A stretch of 64,000 nucleotides of DNA from Lyophyllum atratum (taxonomy: Eukaryota > Basidiomycota > Agaricomycetes > Agaricales > Lyophyllaceae): contig JACGCN010000004.1 of NCBI GenBank assembly GCA_014905825.1, positions 310,001 to 374,000 on the forward strand, given 5' to 3'. A program made the position numbers and the translations under genes. The number at the start of each line of letters is the position of its first letter. The stretch's first letter is position 1. Below, piece by piece: positions 22,801 through 35,572 of the stretch. The notes under the pieces were generated by a model, which worked only from the letters and a program-made list of their open reading frames with translations, did no database searches and was not told where the DNA came from.

Positions 22801-24800
22801 CGAAGCGTTGGCAGGGTGTCTGAAGATCCTGCGACTTCTTGGGCAGGTCATTTCCTCCACTCCCGTCGCGTTACTTGTCCCACTTCTGTGTGCACTCGAG
22901 AAGGGCATGTGCTGCTGGATCGGAGACGAGAAGGAAGTTATGCTTGGAACGGAGCATAGTAAAGTGGTGAGTATGAAGCAAACTCTGGACGTGTTCGGTT
23001 GATATCAAAGTGACTGTTTGTGGCTCGATAGGTCGAAGACTTATACTGCCCTACTGTTGATCTATTAAGCAGCATCCCGGGATCACTTGAAACCCTCATT
23101 TCCATCTCACCATTCTTGTCCTCGGCATTTGGCCGTCTCACACCATCTGCCGTGGGACCTCTGGCTTTCAATCGCTTCTGGCGTGCAACATATCACGGAA
23201 TCGAGGACTATAAGCCATCGTACCCAGATTGTCTTAGGGCTTGTTTGCTTGGCTTCGCCGATGCCTTCGGCGGAAGTATTGCTGATGGTTTGTCGTACGG
23301 CGAGTCGCAAATAACAGTAAGTCGACCTCCAGTAGGATGGTGCTCAGATTTTTTGACTTACCATTTGCGTTTAGGGCATGTCTACTATACCTGATTCACA
23401 GCCATCATACCATGGACGCGATGATTCTTGCATCATCTTCGGTCAGGCAATTGAGGACCCTTCCTTATCACCCCTCCAACCTCGATCGCTTACTCCCACA
23501 CCGATGAGAGAAAGGTCGCCGGAGCCTCCAACAAAGCGCAGGAAGCTTGAGTACCCAACGGCTTTCCAGCAGCTCGAGGACTATTCAAGTCAACAGGACG
23601 GAAATGCATCGGGGAGCAAGACACTAGACCCGGGGGCTCGTGGTCAGACGGCTCCTCTGCGACCATCCTTCGCATCGATACCCGGCCTCAGTCAGGAAGT
23701 GGCTGACAACTCTCCCTTCGGTCTTTCTACACCTCGCCCAACACCCCAGACGTTGCCCATAGGGACTGAACCACCACCCGCCCCTTCTCAGAAACGACCA
23801 TCATCGCTCCCCGCTGGTAGGTCGCTTGATGCTCATGAGCGTTTCTAAAGAACTCATGCCTCCCTTTGATCAGAGCGCAGAAGCCCAAAACGCCGGAAAA
23901 CTGAATCTGACCTGCCCCGTTCTCCCGTCCGGCAGGATGCACCAAGAAGACAGTCTGACACTGGGAGACCAGAATCTTCGCTTCTCCAGCCCTCGTCCCC
24001 GATGGAGCCTTTATCACCCGGCCTTCATGATTCTGTATCTCAGAACACGGACACTAGGAAACGAAAAAGGATCATCGATTGGGTCAGCGTGTCCATGAAC
24101 ATCGAAGACTCAGCACCTCGAGGTGGGGAATCCCAGCTGAGTGGGTTAGGGGCCAGCAGCCTCGAGGACTTGAACGCAAGGCCTTCGACACCTCCAGCTG
24201 AGGACTACGACAGCTGGGAAGCTGGTGTATCCATGGAAGAGATCATACAGCTTCAACGAGAACTTGTAGGCTCCGGTATGTTCTTGGACGATCATCGTGA
24301 ATGAAGCATGCGTTCTCAACTGCTTATTTACTCTCTTAGACGATATGATCCCGGTCCCCGAGACTGACTTGGATGAATGTGATGATGTTGGAGGAACTGA
24401 GCCAGCCAGTGGTACGTCTTGAAGTGTTGAAGTCCTCAAAAACGCGGACGCTTAGACTTGTCATCTCATAGATCGTGAGGATGATAAGGACCTTTTGAAT
24501 CCATCTTCGGGGTTATCCACAAGACCTGGACAGCAGCCGCAGCGTCGATCGCAGACTACACCAGGTGCCATCCCACAAGTCCACCTTGGCCGGCCAAAGG
24601 CTCCAGTACTCAGGAGGAACCAAACCACCTCCGCCAGAATGGACGCGCTTGAACGGGCGTATACCGCTGTAACGAATAATGCGTCACAGATTCCCGTGGC
24701 GGACTTGGTCCATGCCACTGGGCTGGTTAATAGGATCCAAACCGCGCTTAATGAACAGCTTACGCGGAGGCTTGGGCCTGGGTCAGACGATAAGTCGTGA
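19881..24800 (+). CDS. rif1: Rif1-like telomere-associated / replication-timing protein
   Basis: A long protein of roughly 1,500 residues. The first exon (to about 20494) carries the block typical of fungal Rif1 N-termini (SPMETILESLNDHDMEY, HDIIEAYSVFSSRIRS, ALKRDIRRALFDP). An intron joins YSFFS to VRDLQDLLSD, and the next exon runs to about 22423 as an all-helical HEAT-like region. Short introns follow near 22424-22475, 22618-22675, 22967-23031 and 23318-23373. The C-terminal third is disordered, with a basic patch (PPTKRRKLE) and proline-rich segments, and ends in a short helix (MDALERAYTAVTNN, LVNRIQTALNEQLTRR). Rif1 recruits PP1 to control origin firing and telomere length; the N-terminus has RSILS, close to but not matching a SILK docking motif. 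The start could be the Met at 19938, or lie further upstream. Convergent with the CFA-synthase-like gene. Confidence 0.75.
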
Positions 24801-25036
24801 GCACAGGTCAGCATTCACCTCTGGTGTGTGTAGGGAGGACACGCCGACACCGAAGGCGCGCGTTGGACGGATGGATATCATTATTATTTATGCCTTAATT
24901 ATCTGCACGCCTGTATCACCTGCATGTTTCTTTTACGAGTCTCTACATCCCCCGCATCACACCTAGATAATAGTCTACATACAATGTCCAAAGCATTACT
25001 TACGCCAGATTGGAATCTGAAGAATTATTCATTACT

Positions 25037-27104
25037 TCACTCGTTGACATTACACCCATAGTCCCTGTAGCCTTCCCTGACGAAGGAGATGATGTGATCT
25101 GAGGAGATGTTAAGGAAGTGACATTCAATTGGAAAGACAGCCATACCGCCCAAGGTCCGCGTCGTAAACCCGACCTCGCAGTAACAGCTAAATCCATCCT
25201 TGAATGGAGCAAAATACATAAAGGAAGCGCGTCGCTCACTAATAGTCTAGAAAAGAAGGAGTGAGCGGGAGAATCCGAAGGCTTAAACCAGTATGGGGAC
25301 TTACATATCCACTTTCTTTTGAACACTTCGATCTCCTCCTTACCTCTCGGGCCACACATGACCTCCGGGTACTCCCGTTTCAGTGCAGGGACGATGACGC
25401 TTTCGAACCGGTCGAGGAAACGACGTCGCCATTCGCGCAACGTGCGGGCGTAATGCGGGCCGATGTTGCACACGGAGTCATGCTTTGTAAGAGCAGCGTC
25501 AAGGTAGGGAGGAAACCGCCTGGGAAAACTGAGGAGGGTGCGTTCAATAATTCTGGTCTTTCAGGTTGAACGAGGGAAGGACGCACTCTGCGCGTGTCAA
25601 GGATGTTAGCAGGTAGCAGCGGCTCAGAGCGAACGACGGCATGAACGTACCCATTTCCTGATGAAATCTATTTCCCGGATATACCGATCGAAACCTGCAG
25701 AAGACGGGGGGATTAGTGCAGTCCAATGGGCCCATGGCCTGGTGCGTGGCGACAAGGACGTACGTGCTTCGGGTATGCTGATGACTTGCACTACTCCAAC
25801 CCCATCCTTCAACTTCAACGCCCAATCAACTACCTGCCAATACTTCTCCAGGAACTCCGCTCCAACCGCTTCGATCATCTCGATGCTTACGACCCTATCA
25901 AAAGCGCCTCTCCAATCTGGGGGCATATTTCGATAGTCCATGAGGTGCACCTCTATGCGGTCTTCCAGCCCAGCCTTCGCTATGCGCGTTCGCGCTAGTG
26001 CTTGCTGCTGGACCGAAAGTGTTATGGTGTCGACGTGGGTACCGGGGAAAGTTTGCGCGATGAGGATCGCCATGGATCCCCATCCTGAGCCGATTTCGAG
26101 AACGCGGTGGCCAGGACGGATCTGCGCTTTGTTGATGATGTGCTTGAGCTTCCGGATTTGAGCTTCGTGGAGTTCGTCGCGGGCTGGGGGAACTGGGTGA
26201 CCGTTGCCGTTGCCGTTGAGTTTGCGGGAAGGTGATTTGATCGAGTCCGACGACGCTTTTGAGGTTAGGCGTTTGAGGCCGTGGCCCCCGCTCCACTGAC
26301 TCGGATGTATATCATCCTTCAGATCGCCGTCCAGGTCCTCGAAGATTGCACATGAGTAAGTCATGTCTTCGGATAGAAAACCTAGGTAAATGAAGCGACG
26401 TGCTTAGATTAGAACGTGGCATGGTTGAAGTAGAGGAGGGGGGAAACTTACCAGCGAACATCTCATTCGAGATATCATAATGAGCTGAGATGTTGGACCG
26501 TGAGTTCCCGATGGTGTTCAAGAATCGGTAGGAGGTGAGTTTTTGAGGTAAGGTAAACAGATAGGACAATCGTGAGTTGAGACTGGACAGGCTTTCTCTA
26601 TTATCGAGGAATATCTGACCGAGAAGTGAGACGTCAAAACGGAAGCATTAACTTCCAATCTCGACACTCACATGGAATAGCGACACCAGATCGTCACATT
26701 CAACATCCCCGTACATATACGCTTCCGCGAATCCCAAATCACTCATGGCGCAAAGGCGGACCCAGAACACGTCGTTAATAACCCTCAGTTCAGCTTTGAA
26801 GCCTTGTTCTCCTTCTGCAGCCTCTTCTGTGACCACAGGGAACTTGTAAATGTGCGACAATGTCAGAATTCTCAGCTGGCCCGACGTTAGGTTCTCCATA
26901 AGGCTGTGAAACGTTTGAATTTCTACCACAAGAATAGACAGTGTCAAGGACAACCCACGCAATAACTGCAGCTTCAGCCAGCCGAGTGAGAGGTCGCCAT
27001 CCAGTCCTAAATGCTGCCTCGGCGATGGTGTTCCATGTCCTGTCTGCTAAAGCTGAGATGGAAAAAGGGTGTTTCGCTGGGGTATCAAGAAGCTGTTTAG
27101 ACAT
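25037..27104 (-). CDS. Cyclopropane-fatty-acyl-phospholipid synthase-like methyltransferase
   Basis: SAM-dependent enzyme of the CFA/mycolic-acid synthase family, which transfers a methylene or methyl group to unsaturated fatty acyl chains at membranes. ATG at 27104 (MSKQLLDTPAKHPFS). N-terminal exons include GQLRILTLSH and MSDLGFAEAYMYGDVECDDLVSLF, the usual CFAS N-domain motif, near 26690-26900. The methyltransferase core shows VLEIGSGWGSMAILIAQ (SAM site), ITLSVQQQALA, MDYRNMP, FDRVVSIEMIEAVG and EKYWQVVDWALK. The C-terminal exons give RFDRYIREIDFIRKWVFPGG, the HYARTLREWRRRF helix and CYCEVGFTTRTLGG. All signature blocks are open, so it should be active. The stop at 25037-25039 follows GYRDYGCNVNE. 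Introns are short. Confidence 0.9.
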
Positions 27105-27733
27105 GGAGAAGGGGAGAAGGGGGAGAAAGGAATTTGAACTTGCCTGGCCTTTAATACAAGTGGGTTGGGGCAAGTAACCGTGAGTCGATTCGAGCCGCGG
27201 GGAATGGTCGTTTCGATCACGATCGTAACTTCGTAAGATCAGTTTGGGCGGTAACCATTGATATCCCCGCAGGGATTCGGCCGCAGTCTCGGGTTTCTGG
27301 AGTTGTGATACTAGAAACAGCGCAATGTCGACAGGATCCTGGAAGAATATGATGAAGGGAAACGCCTGGGGACTCGGAAAGGGAATCATTTCGGCCAGGG
27401 TACGATGTTCAAAGCTCTGCACAACGGGTTACGTGTACGTTGAACCAGTACCACCGGCAGAATTAGCGCAGACCTGACAGCGCTACTTAGCTAGTTACTG
27501 AGCAAATGTACATTGGATAGTGGACATACGAGCTCAAATGTGTACGAAGAGACAAAAATATGACAACCCCTCAGTTAATGCATCTCCGCTATTCAACGCT
27601 ATATATCTAAGAGATTTTAGCACCTTTATCCCTCGGCTGTCTCGGCTGTCACTTCCCCTTTTCTGATCGAACTTGTGCAAACGATAGAGATTCTACGCCA
27701 ACGTCACTCAAAGCTTCAGCCAGCATCCCTCGA
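27105..27733. other. Intergenic between CFA-synthase-like gene and unknown paralogue A
   Basis: About 630 bp containing the promoter of the methyltransferase and the 3' flank of paralogue A. No gene seen. Confidence 0.5.
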
Positions 27734-28564
27734 TCAAACGAGTTCCCACCCCTCTCCATTACCGGGGTTGCGAGCAATTGGGCCCAAGGACGTGTTACCC
27801 TCCAAAAAGTAGTCGATTTGGAAATCACCATCGAAGGACGATAACTTGAAGGGGAAGGAATTGGCACTGGTGCTCAATTGGTCCTGCTGGTTTGTGATCC
27901 CTATATTCGTGCTCGAGCCGTTACCAGAGCCGACGGTGATGTAAATCTCGTCACTGCCTATCATGATAGTGCCTGCCGCTTTATTTTTGGCGATTGTAAT
28001 TGTGAATCTGGTACGGCGGTCGCGGGATGCGATTACCTTCGAGCCGTCGTAGTACCAGTAGGTGTCGGGCTGGGACACGGATCGGATGTAGAAGCTGTGT
28101 GCGACCTTGTTTCAATATCCAAGAAAAGGGACTGTTGCACGGGTGTTCTACTTACCGACCTCCGCTACCGCGATCGACGTAGTTAAGGACAGGGATGATG
28201 CTCTGAATACGACCATTTTTGTCATTGAGGAGAGTGAAGAATATCTGGCCTCGGAGGGACTGAGCGACTTTGGGGTCGGTGATGGTGTCCGAGATATTTC
28301 CCAAACCGGGGTTGTGAGTGTAGAACTGGGAGGTGACGCGCTGAACGGTGGCAAACTTCTGGTAGCCCCCAGAGACAGAGTCGGTGACGGCTCGGTACCA
28401 GGTATCGGCAACATCACGCGTCGCAAAGGTGATCACGTAGCGCCAACTCCAGTCATCGTTGATCTGCAGTTCTCAGCGTTTAGCAAACTCGACGCTGCTG
28501 CCTAGCATTAGGGGCTTACGTTCTTGGCGTAAGCGTAGAAGAGTCCGGTGCTGTTTGTTGCCAT
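27734..28564 (-). CDS. Unknown conserved protein, tandem paralogue A
   Basis: Three exons (28520-28564, 28156-28463, 27734-28094) sum to 714 nt, 237 residues. I do not recognise the family. There is no signal peptide or membrane segment: it opens MATNSTGLFYAYAKN. Notable stretches are DDWSWRYVITFATRDVADTWYRAV, a FFTLLNDKNGRI segment, and DTYWYYDG followed by RRTRFTITI. The alternating Trp/Tyr-rich strands suggest an all-beta cytosolic or non-classically released protein, which is inference. The acceptor after CACACAG (28095) was preferred over one 11 nt upstream because only it keeps the frame and matches paralogue B. Exons 1 and 2 have exactly the same lengths as in paralogue B. Confidence 0.75.
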
Positions 28565-30087
28565 GGCTTCGTGGTCACTGCTGGATTTGTTGAGCTCGAC
28601 GTTCTTATTGACATGACTCGAAAATGGGCAGATACCTGTAAAGTTGATATGAGATGGAGGAATACTAGTTAAGCTAGATTGAAGATTAGAGGACGCATAC
28701 CGCCGCTTTTATAATTGTGCAACAAGAAGTTGTTCGAGAAAGGTATTCGAGCTGACCGTGGAGCCCATCACGGGAACCATTCTTGCTGTTATTCAAGATG
28801 ACGGGATCCACTGCATCAAACATGCGGCGCATGACTTGCTTGATAGACGTTGTTCACGTACCAGCTTCAATCGAGGAACCCGGCGGATCCTATAGACGAC
28901 TGGCAGACAGGCCTCCGGGGACCCAACATTTCCATCGTCATTACGGTATTCAATGGTACGAGTCGTACCTGATTGTCGGCCAAAATACCATAAAGCGCCT
29001 ACTGCGTCAATGTAGTCGAGGGTGTGGAGCCCATTTCTTAATGACGTCTGTGTCTGTCGAAAGATTGTGACAGATGACATGGCGAGTAATGGCGGGGGCG
29101 AGTAAGGAGGAAGGTGGAGCACTGACATCTGGTATGAGGATGGACCTGTTCTAGAAGACGGTGACCCTGCAATGGGTGTTAGGTAGAGAGGGAGGAAGGC
29201 GTGTGTTTAAGCAGAGGGTACCAGAGCGACGACATCAAAATATCGCCATTTTTGTTGAGCGATATAACGCGCACTCCCACATTCTGACAAGCTGGGTTGA
29301 ACAGGTCACCGCATTTCGAACATCACTGACTTCGAGAGGCGGATGATAACTCTCCGACGCCACCGGTCCCACTCAGCTTCCTCGAGCCGAATTTGGGACA
29401 TCACAAGATGCGACCCAGCGAAGGACAATCCGGGAGCGCACGCCGCATGTGCGTCAAGAATCTGAAGAATCCGGCTGGAAAAACGTGCTACCCAAACTTA
29501 ACGAGCTGTCGAGTCGGCCAGAAGGCTAGGTGGACGAAATCTCTTGCCCACAAACCTACGAAGGGTTGATGTGTGGTAATTTGAGCAATGTTCTGGGGGT
29601 TAAGCCGGGGGGGGGGGTGCCAGTGGAACGCTCACCGATATGGTGTATGGTACATACTCCGAGTGGCTGAAATCTACGTCATTGTTGTGAATATAGCGGC
29701 TGGACCCCTGCATTTTGAATATTCTACTTGCCCATGACCCGCCGGCAGGTCTTGGAAGCATATCACATAGACCTAGAGTGGCGTAGGAAGTGCGTGAGTT
29801 GAGCGTAAGTAGGATCCTGCCTGTTAGAAGCCAAGCGCGTCGAGGATGAGCGATGAAGCTATGAAGCTTGAACTTGAAGCTTGAAGGCGGTGGCGTGACT
29901 GTGATGGCAGATCCGGGCCCTTGGCAAGCAGACCATAATAAATGCGATATTACTGCGAAATTACGATTCACGGCAAGGTCATATTCCCATAGATAAGCGA
30001 TTGGACTAGGATACGAAGGCGATTATTGCAATACCGGGAATTCCTTCAAGTTTGTTTTCTGTGGCATCTTGATACTTATGGTCACCA
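28565..30087. other. Spacer between unknown paralogues A and B
   Basis: About 1.5 kb. The first 550 bp are the promoter of paralogue A and resemble the promoter of paralogue B. An 11-base G run lies near 29607. No gene recognised. Confidence 0.5.
28708..28713 (-). promoter_or_regulatory. TATA box of unknown paralogue A
   Basis: TATAAA on the minus strand about 145-150 bp upstream of the ATG; paralogue B has one at the same spacing. Confidence 0.55.
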
Positions 30088-30922
30088 TTAGGCAAGTTCC
30101 CACCTCTCTCCTTTGCCGGGATTCCAAGCAACTCTGCCCAAGGTCGAGTTGATGACGTCCGATTGAAATTCGATTTCGAAGTCACCATTGCGGAATGAGG
30201 AAAATTTGAAGGGGAAGGGATTGCGGCTGTTTCGTAACTGGTTCTGCTGGTAGTCGCTGACTGGGCCGATGTTGGTGGCAGACCCAGCAGTTATACAAAC
30301 CTCGTCACTGCCGATCATGACAGTTCCGGCCGCCTTGTCCTTATCGGCGAGCGTGATGGTAAACCTGGTGCGGCGATCACGAGAGATAAGTACGTAGTTG
30401 TGGAAGTCGTAGTACCAATAAGTATCGGGCTGGGCAATCGATCGGATGTAGAAGCTGTTCGATAAATATGATCAGTACTACAAGAGAATGGTAAAATAAT
30501 GGCATTTAGACTGACCTACCACCACTCAAATGGTCTGTGTAGTCAAAGACAGGGATGACGCTGAAAATGCGACCGTCTCTGTCATTGAGGAGAGTGAAGA
30601 AGATCTTGCCTTGGAGGGACTGGGCAACTTTCGGGTCAGTGATGGTGTCCGGAATATTTCCATGACCACGGTTGTGCGTGTAAAATTGAGGTGTGACACG
30701 CTGAACACTCGCAAAACGCTGATAACCCGCAGCAGCCGAGTCGGAAACGGCTCTGAACCAAGTGTCGGCAACGTCGCGCGTAGCAAAGGTGATCAAGTAG
30801 CGGTAACTCCAATCATCGTTGATCTGTAATTTCAAGCGTCAACGTGATCGACGCTGGTACAAGCGGTAGAGACTGACGTTCTTTGCATAAGCGTAGAAGA
30901 GGCCAGTACTTGTTATGGACAT
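30088..30922 (-). CDS. Unknown conserved protein, tandem paralogue B
   Basis: Three exons (30878-30922, 30516-30823, 30088-30454) sum to 720 nt, 239 residues. It starts MSITSTGLFYAYAKN and shares with paralogue A the segments ATRDVADTWFRAV, RVTPQFYTHN, DTITDPKVAQSLQGKIFFTLLND, RSIAQPDTYWYYD and RRTRFTIT. The C-terminal half is more diverged. No signal peptide, no membrane segment and no family I can name. Both copies are fully open with matching splice phases, which argues that both are maintained as genes. Confidence 0.75.
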
Positions 30923-31067
30923 AACTTGGCGGCTACTGCTGGATCTGTCGAGCTCAGCGTCGTCTTGAAGAAAAAAAGATGGGTAGTACCTGAGAGCTTG
31001 GTATGAGAGGTAGGGATGATAGTCGAGCTAGATTGGAGAACGGAGAACGGAGAACGGTGCAGCTAGC

Positions 31068-31073
31068 TTTATA
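31068..31073 (-). promoter_or_regulatory. TATA box of unknown paralogue B
   Basis: TATAAA on the minus strand, about 146-151 bp upstream of the ATG at 30922. Confidence 0.55.
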
Positions 31074-34000
31074 GCGCCCGAGCGTTCAGCTTCTCCATCG
31101 CCGTCACAGATATTCAGCGGTTCCCTGCATGATCATCTGTCAGAAGGTCTAGAATTACAGAGCGAAATCTGGCCGCGCCAAAGTGCACAGGTCATTCGAG
31201 GGTAGGACCCCTTTTCCTAAACGGCTTCTATATCTGTCGACAGATCCTGACAGATGAATCTGTATGGCGAGGGATCTGGGGATGAAGAAGGTGGTCCGGT
31301 GACGTTTGGTAGGCAAGCTTTGCAGTGGGGTTTTCAGGCTGGGATTACGTTAACGTGGTGTGGAAGTTCGCGCATGATCTGGGGGTTAAAAGGGCAGAAT
31401 GTGAATGCAAGTGTGATATGAGGTGACCGGAGAAATCTATCATCGATGCTCATAGCTGTGGGAGGTTCAGTGCTAGATAAGGTGCTTGGATATCGGATAT
31501 TAATGTCATGACCTATGTTTCTCTTGTTCGCCGTGCATAGCCCTTACAGCTTTCTCAGAAGTGCGTAAATTTCGTCCTGTAACGATTGTGCCGATGATAA
31601 GCCATTAGGTATGTATGCTGGTGGTCGAAGGTTTAGTTGTAGAAATGATGATATTTCGCAGCGTCGATGCCAAGCAGACCACAACATCCAATTTGAACCT
31701 TCGGTTGAATGACTATACCTATTTATAGCCTGTTCTTCATGAGCATTCACGAGATCACGCTAAGATATAGTAAACATACGTATTTTTGAAGCAGTATAGA
31801 CCTCGAATAGGCGCTATGTCGTTGGCTGACACAAAGAGACATCTAATACATCGTCGAGCTTTAGCATTATTCCCCTGTTGACTCGTGATTTATCATTTAA
31901 GTAAAGCACGGTTTGAACGAGGAGCTTCAGACTCAATGATCCTCGCGTAGCGTTTATCCCAGATATGCATTAGTGACAATAGGTGACAATGGCTGGACTT
32001 ACTCGATACTTATCCAACTACTTATCTCGTCGTCCCAGCGTTCCTATGATGCCAACATGTCCCAGAGCATGATGCGTCCTGTCCGACTTCATATGTCGAA
32101 ACACAGCTGTGGATGAGTACTACGCATTTTCAAGGGTAAGACCACGTGTCTGTCCTGGAGTAGGACACCCTCATTCCTGTGCGGAGTGCAATGCTTTCTA
32201 CTGCGTCCCGAAGGCGGAAATGCTGAGATGGTGTGTCTAACATAATAATACTGAGGGCTCCTTTGGAAAGTACGTGGCAGTAGTTGATGAGTCCGCGCAA
32301 ACGCCGCAGCGCATGAGCGGCGTGGGCAAGGATAGGTCAGCCATGATGATTGGTAGGTGCGCGGCACATCATCTGAATGGACACAAGAACGAAGTTTGTA
32401 CTTGGAAAAGATGCCGGCAGGAGTCAATCGCTGCTGTAACCTACAGTAAACTTGTCGATCCTGAAAGTGGAATCGCTAAGAAGAGGCGATGAGCCTCGTC
32501 ATCGTCAGCTAATGTCGTAAAATATTATGGTTGGATAGAATCGATAGGAGAATAACGGAACATCGAGTACGTACTTGTGGGGCCTTCGTCATTTCATACA
32601 CTGTAGGCTCTGCTGCAATTCGCCGGCGACCAGTGACAAAGAGTAGGACACAATTCTTGTAGCCCAGCACAGTGGCATGGGTCAGTACTGGCGGAAATGA
32701 GGTGCCTTGCCGTCGGCAAGATCAACGAAAGTCTAGTAAGAGAAGGTCAGTCTTGGGTCTGCTGGTCATATCATGGTGACATCCAAGGTGGCGTCTCCGG
32801 AGAGGGAAGGTCCAAAGACAGGATGCGTCCAGTCAGCTCGTCCTTGCTTTTGCGTTTTACCTATAGGCTTCGCGCTTGAGGTCACGCTGTAGACCAAGTG
32901 GCTGCATGAGGGTACGAAGCTGTCAGAGAAGGTGCGCCGGTTGAGCTAGAGTAGGTCGTGATGATCGCATGCCTGCGCTTCGAAAATGAGGACCATCGAG
33001 CTGCAGAAGACACGGGTCAAGTGGGGAATGCGAAGGCTTTGGCTTCAGCGCGTCAGGCCCAAGTGGATGATAGATACACGACGTCCATGAACACGGTGAA
33101 CATGAGACAAGAAATGTGGACGTTTGCGGCGGGTTTGGAATGTGGTGGATAATGGTGCGCGTCATCGTCGTACGTCAAACCCCACTGTGACAGCATCTTT
33201 CGAAGGGTCGCTCATGGTACACATATCTTGCAGACGGAGATCAAGGGCCGGACTAGGCGGATGCAAATCGTAGTGAGCTTATCGGGGCCCTGGAAGCCTA
33301 AAGGTCGAGTCTATCGACGTACACCGTCCACCAAAGTGATGAAGATATCCCATTGTCCTCGTATGACCGACCGCATCGACTGACTTTGCAGCCGCTATCA
33401 CGTATCCAAATGATTCTTGCGATGGCAAAATTGCTGTCCTCTGCTGGCACGGGTACAGGTGCCACAAGGGCTCAGAGAATCGATACGGGAACTCGAAGGC
33501 AAGAACCCTGATATGAGAAGAAAGTACAAGGGCTACACAAGATAGGCTGGGATAGCGTTAACAGCGCAAGTGATAGTTCGTCGGGGTGTCGCTAGCCTGT
33601 GGCGATCCCGCCTCGGGGGCATAAGCTCCGTCCCGGAGCCAGAGATGAGAATCCAAAGTACGCAGCGGCGCTCGATACGCATCAGCAGACAGTTGATCGT
33701 AATCGGGCTCAGATGTCAGATTGGGCAGTTCGGGATTGGTCTGGAATACTCTGGAATACTCTGGGCGACCTAATTTGGCGCTCTCGGTGGATGGTGGGTA
33801 CTGCGGGCATGCCCGGCCGACGCCTCATCGAACCCACTGGAAAACACTAGGTCGACGGCAGTCTGCTGCGCAGGGCTGTGACTCTGTGAAAAGTGTGCAT
33901 AGCTATCGATAACCATACATTGGCCCAATCACGGGCGATCGATGCCGTGCAGCCTCGAGGACAGAAGCCTGCATATGAAGCCGTGTGAGAAGCCAATCCG

Positions 34001-34447
34001 ACTGGAAACGTGTTTCTTGCAAATCGTTTGGCTATCATCGAGAGGATGATTGAAGGTCAGTTGGGTGTTCCTTTCGGCCTGTGGGTCAAGTTTGGCACTG
34101 GCGGGACGACACATTTGCCGAAAATGGATATCGCATCGCCTCAAATGTGTTCCGGTACCACGAGGTTTGCCTTCAAGGTTAGCGAAAGCAGCGGAAAGGA
34201 AGACATGTACCCTGCAACGGTGGTATTAATGGGCGTTCAAGCCTCAGGAAGATTGTGGTTGGGGCGAAAGAGAAGAGCATCTGATCATTGTGACATGAAC
34301 ACGAATTTGACATGAAGGTATTTTCAACCCGAGCCACGAGATCGGCCAGGGCTTGCCCGATAATAAGGCGATGCGTCATGTCATTCTTGTAACAAATCCC
34401 TATTGCCGGTACGTTCGGAAAGAGGAGGCAATGGAGCCGCCTATCCG

Positions 34448-34454
34448 TATTTAA
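34448..34454 (+). promoter_or_regulatory. TATA-like box of KNH protein 3
   Basis: TATTTAA lies 102 bp upstream of the ATG at 34550, the same distance as in KNH proteins 1 and 2. Confidence 0.45.
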
Positions 34455-34549
34455 GGCTCGAGACATGCACCATTCACTGGCCAGTCGCTCCCACCGGCTT
34501 TTCCTCCTCATCCGTCAATCATCCCTCTTACGCATCACTCCATATCACC

Positions 34550-35102
34550 ATGATGACCTCCTTTGTCACGACCTTCATCCTCGCCATCCTCTCCCTCCTC
34601 ACGCTCGTCGCGTCTGCACCTATCAATGCACGAGATGTATTTGTGCCGCCTGTCTTGTACCCCCACGCTGGAACAGTCTGGAAAGCGGGATCCACTCACA
34701 ATGTTACCTGGTATGTACCGAACGCGATTCCTGCAAGCATGAGACCAATCAATTTTGCCCCTAGGGATGTCACCAACCCTCCTGCCCAGATCACGAACAA
34801 GGTCGGAATGATCGTCCTCGCGAAGGGTGACCGGCTCGTCGGCCTCGGTGAGATCAACTTTGCTCGGGGTAGCATTCGTAGCTGACAATCGCTTAATAGA
34901 CACTCCATTGGCGAAGGGCTTCGACATCTTGAAGGGCAGACAAGAGGTCAGGATCCCCGCTGACACTGCGCCTGGCGATGACTATTCCATCGTCGGTAAA
35001 TCTCCTTTTTTGGCTCCATGCTTCGGTCGGTCAACTGACTTTGCTTTTATAGTGTTTGGAGACTCCGGCAACAATGGCCAGAGGTTCACCATCACCAAGT
35101 AA
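34550..35102 (+). CDS. KNH/Kre9-domain secreted protein 3
   Basis: Four exons (34550-34710, 34765-34847, 34900-34995, 35053-35102) sum to 390 nt, 129 residues. Signal peptide SFVTTFILAILSLLTLVASA, then the domain: VLYPHAGTVWKAGSTHNVTW, WDVTNPP, GMIVLAKGD, PLAKGFDILKG, GDDYSIVVFGDSGNNGQRF, ending TITK. Intron 1 splits the Trp codon as in copies 1 and 4. No Ser/Thr tail or GPI signal, so it is predicted to be soluble and secreted. Function is presumably in the cell wall or its surroundings, by analogy with Kre9/Knh1. Confidence 0.82.
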
Positions 35103-35572
35103 GGAGCCGCACGCGTCAGCTGTGCTTCACGCTCCACAAAACGACCTACGCACCAGGTGCCTATGATCGCTACGACACTGACACTACCTTCACATATTCA
35201 CGGACCTGAATCAAACCATCAGTCAACGAACTCTTCACGGACACATTTGTACATCCCACGCACCTCCACTGTTCGCTTTCGAATTGTATACTTAATTACC
35301 TTATCTCAACATAATGATCACTAGGCCTGCACCGGCTGCCATGTTGCTGTCCATATGTAAGTATGTTGTGGAATTCAGATTCGAAGCCTGTTGAATGGCG
35401 AAAACAGACCGCCACGCGCATATGCCATCAAATGCCAATATCATGTGATGTTGAGCCGGTAAAGTACTTAAACGAACTTGGTTCTGAACATGGAGTTTGA
35501 CGGATTACAGTGGTTGCTCCCCATCTTCCATCACAGTCCACGTCGACGTCTCTTCAAGCGCAGGCGGCCTTC
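35103..35572. other. Spacer between KNH proteins 3 and 4
   Basis: 470 bp with the promoter of KNH protein 4. A weak TATA-like TACTTAA lies about 108 bp upstream of its ATG. Nothing else seen. Confidence 0.5.

Larger units (their letters stand above)
30923..34549. other. Gene-poor stretch, possibly degraded sequence
   Basis: About 3.6 kb. The first 400 bp are the promoter of paralogue B. The rest has only short overlapping frames of fewer than 115 codons on both strands, and none shows a family motif or a coherent splice pattern. It could be decayed mobile DNA or a non-coding RNA locus; I cannot tell. The final 110 bp hold the promoter of KNH protein 3. Confidence 0.4.

Noticed and set aside
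29606..29616. 11-base G run as a functional G-quadruplex
   Set aside because: A single homopolymer without flanking G runs; more likely slippage.
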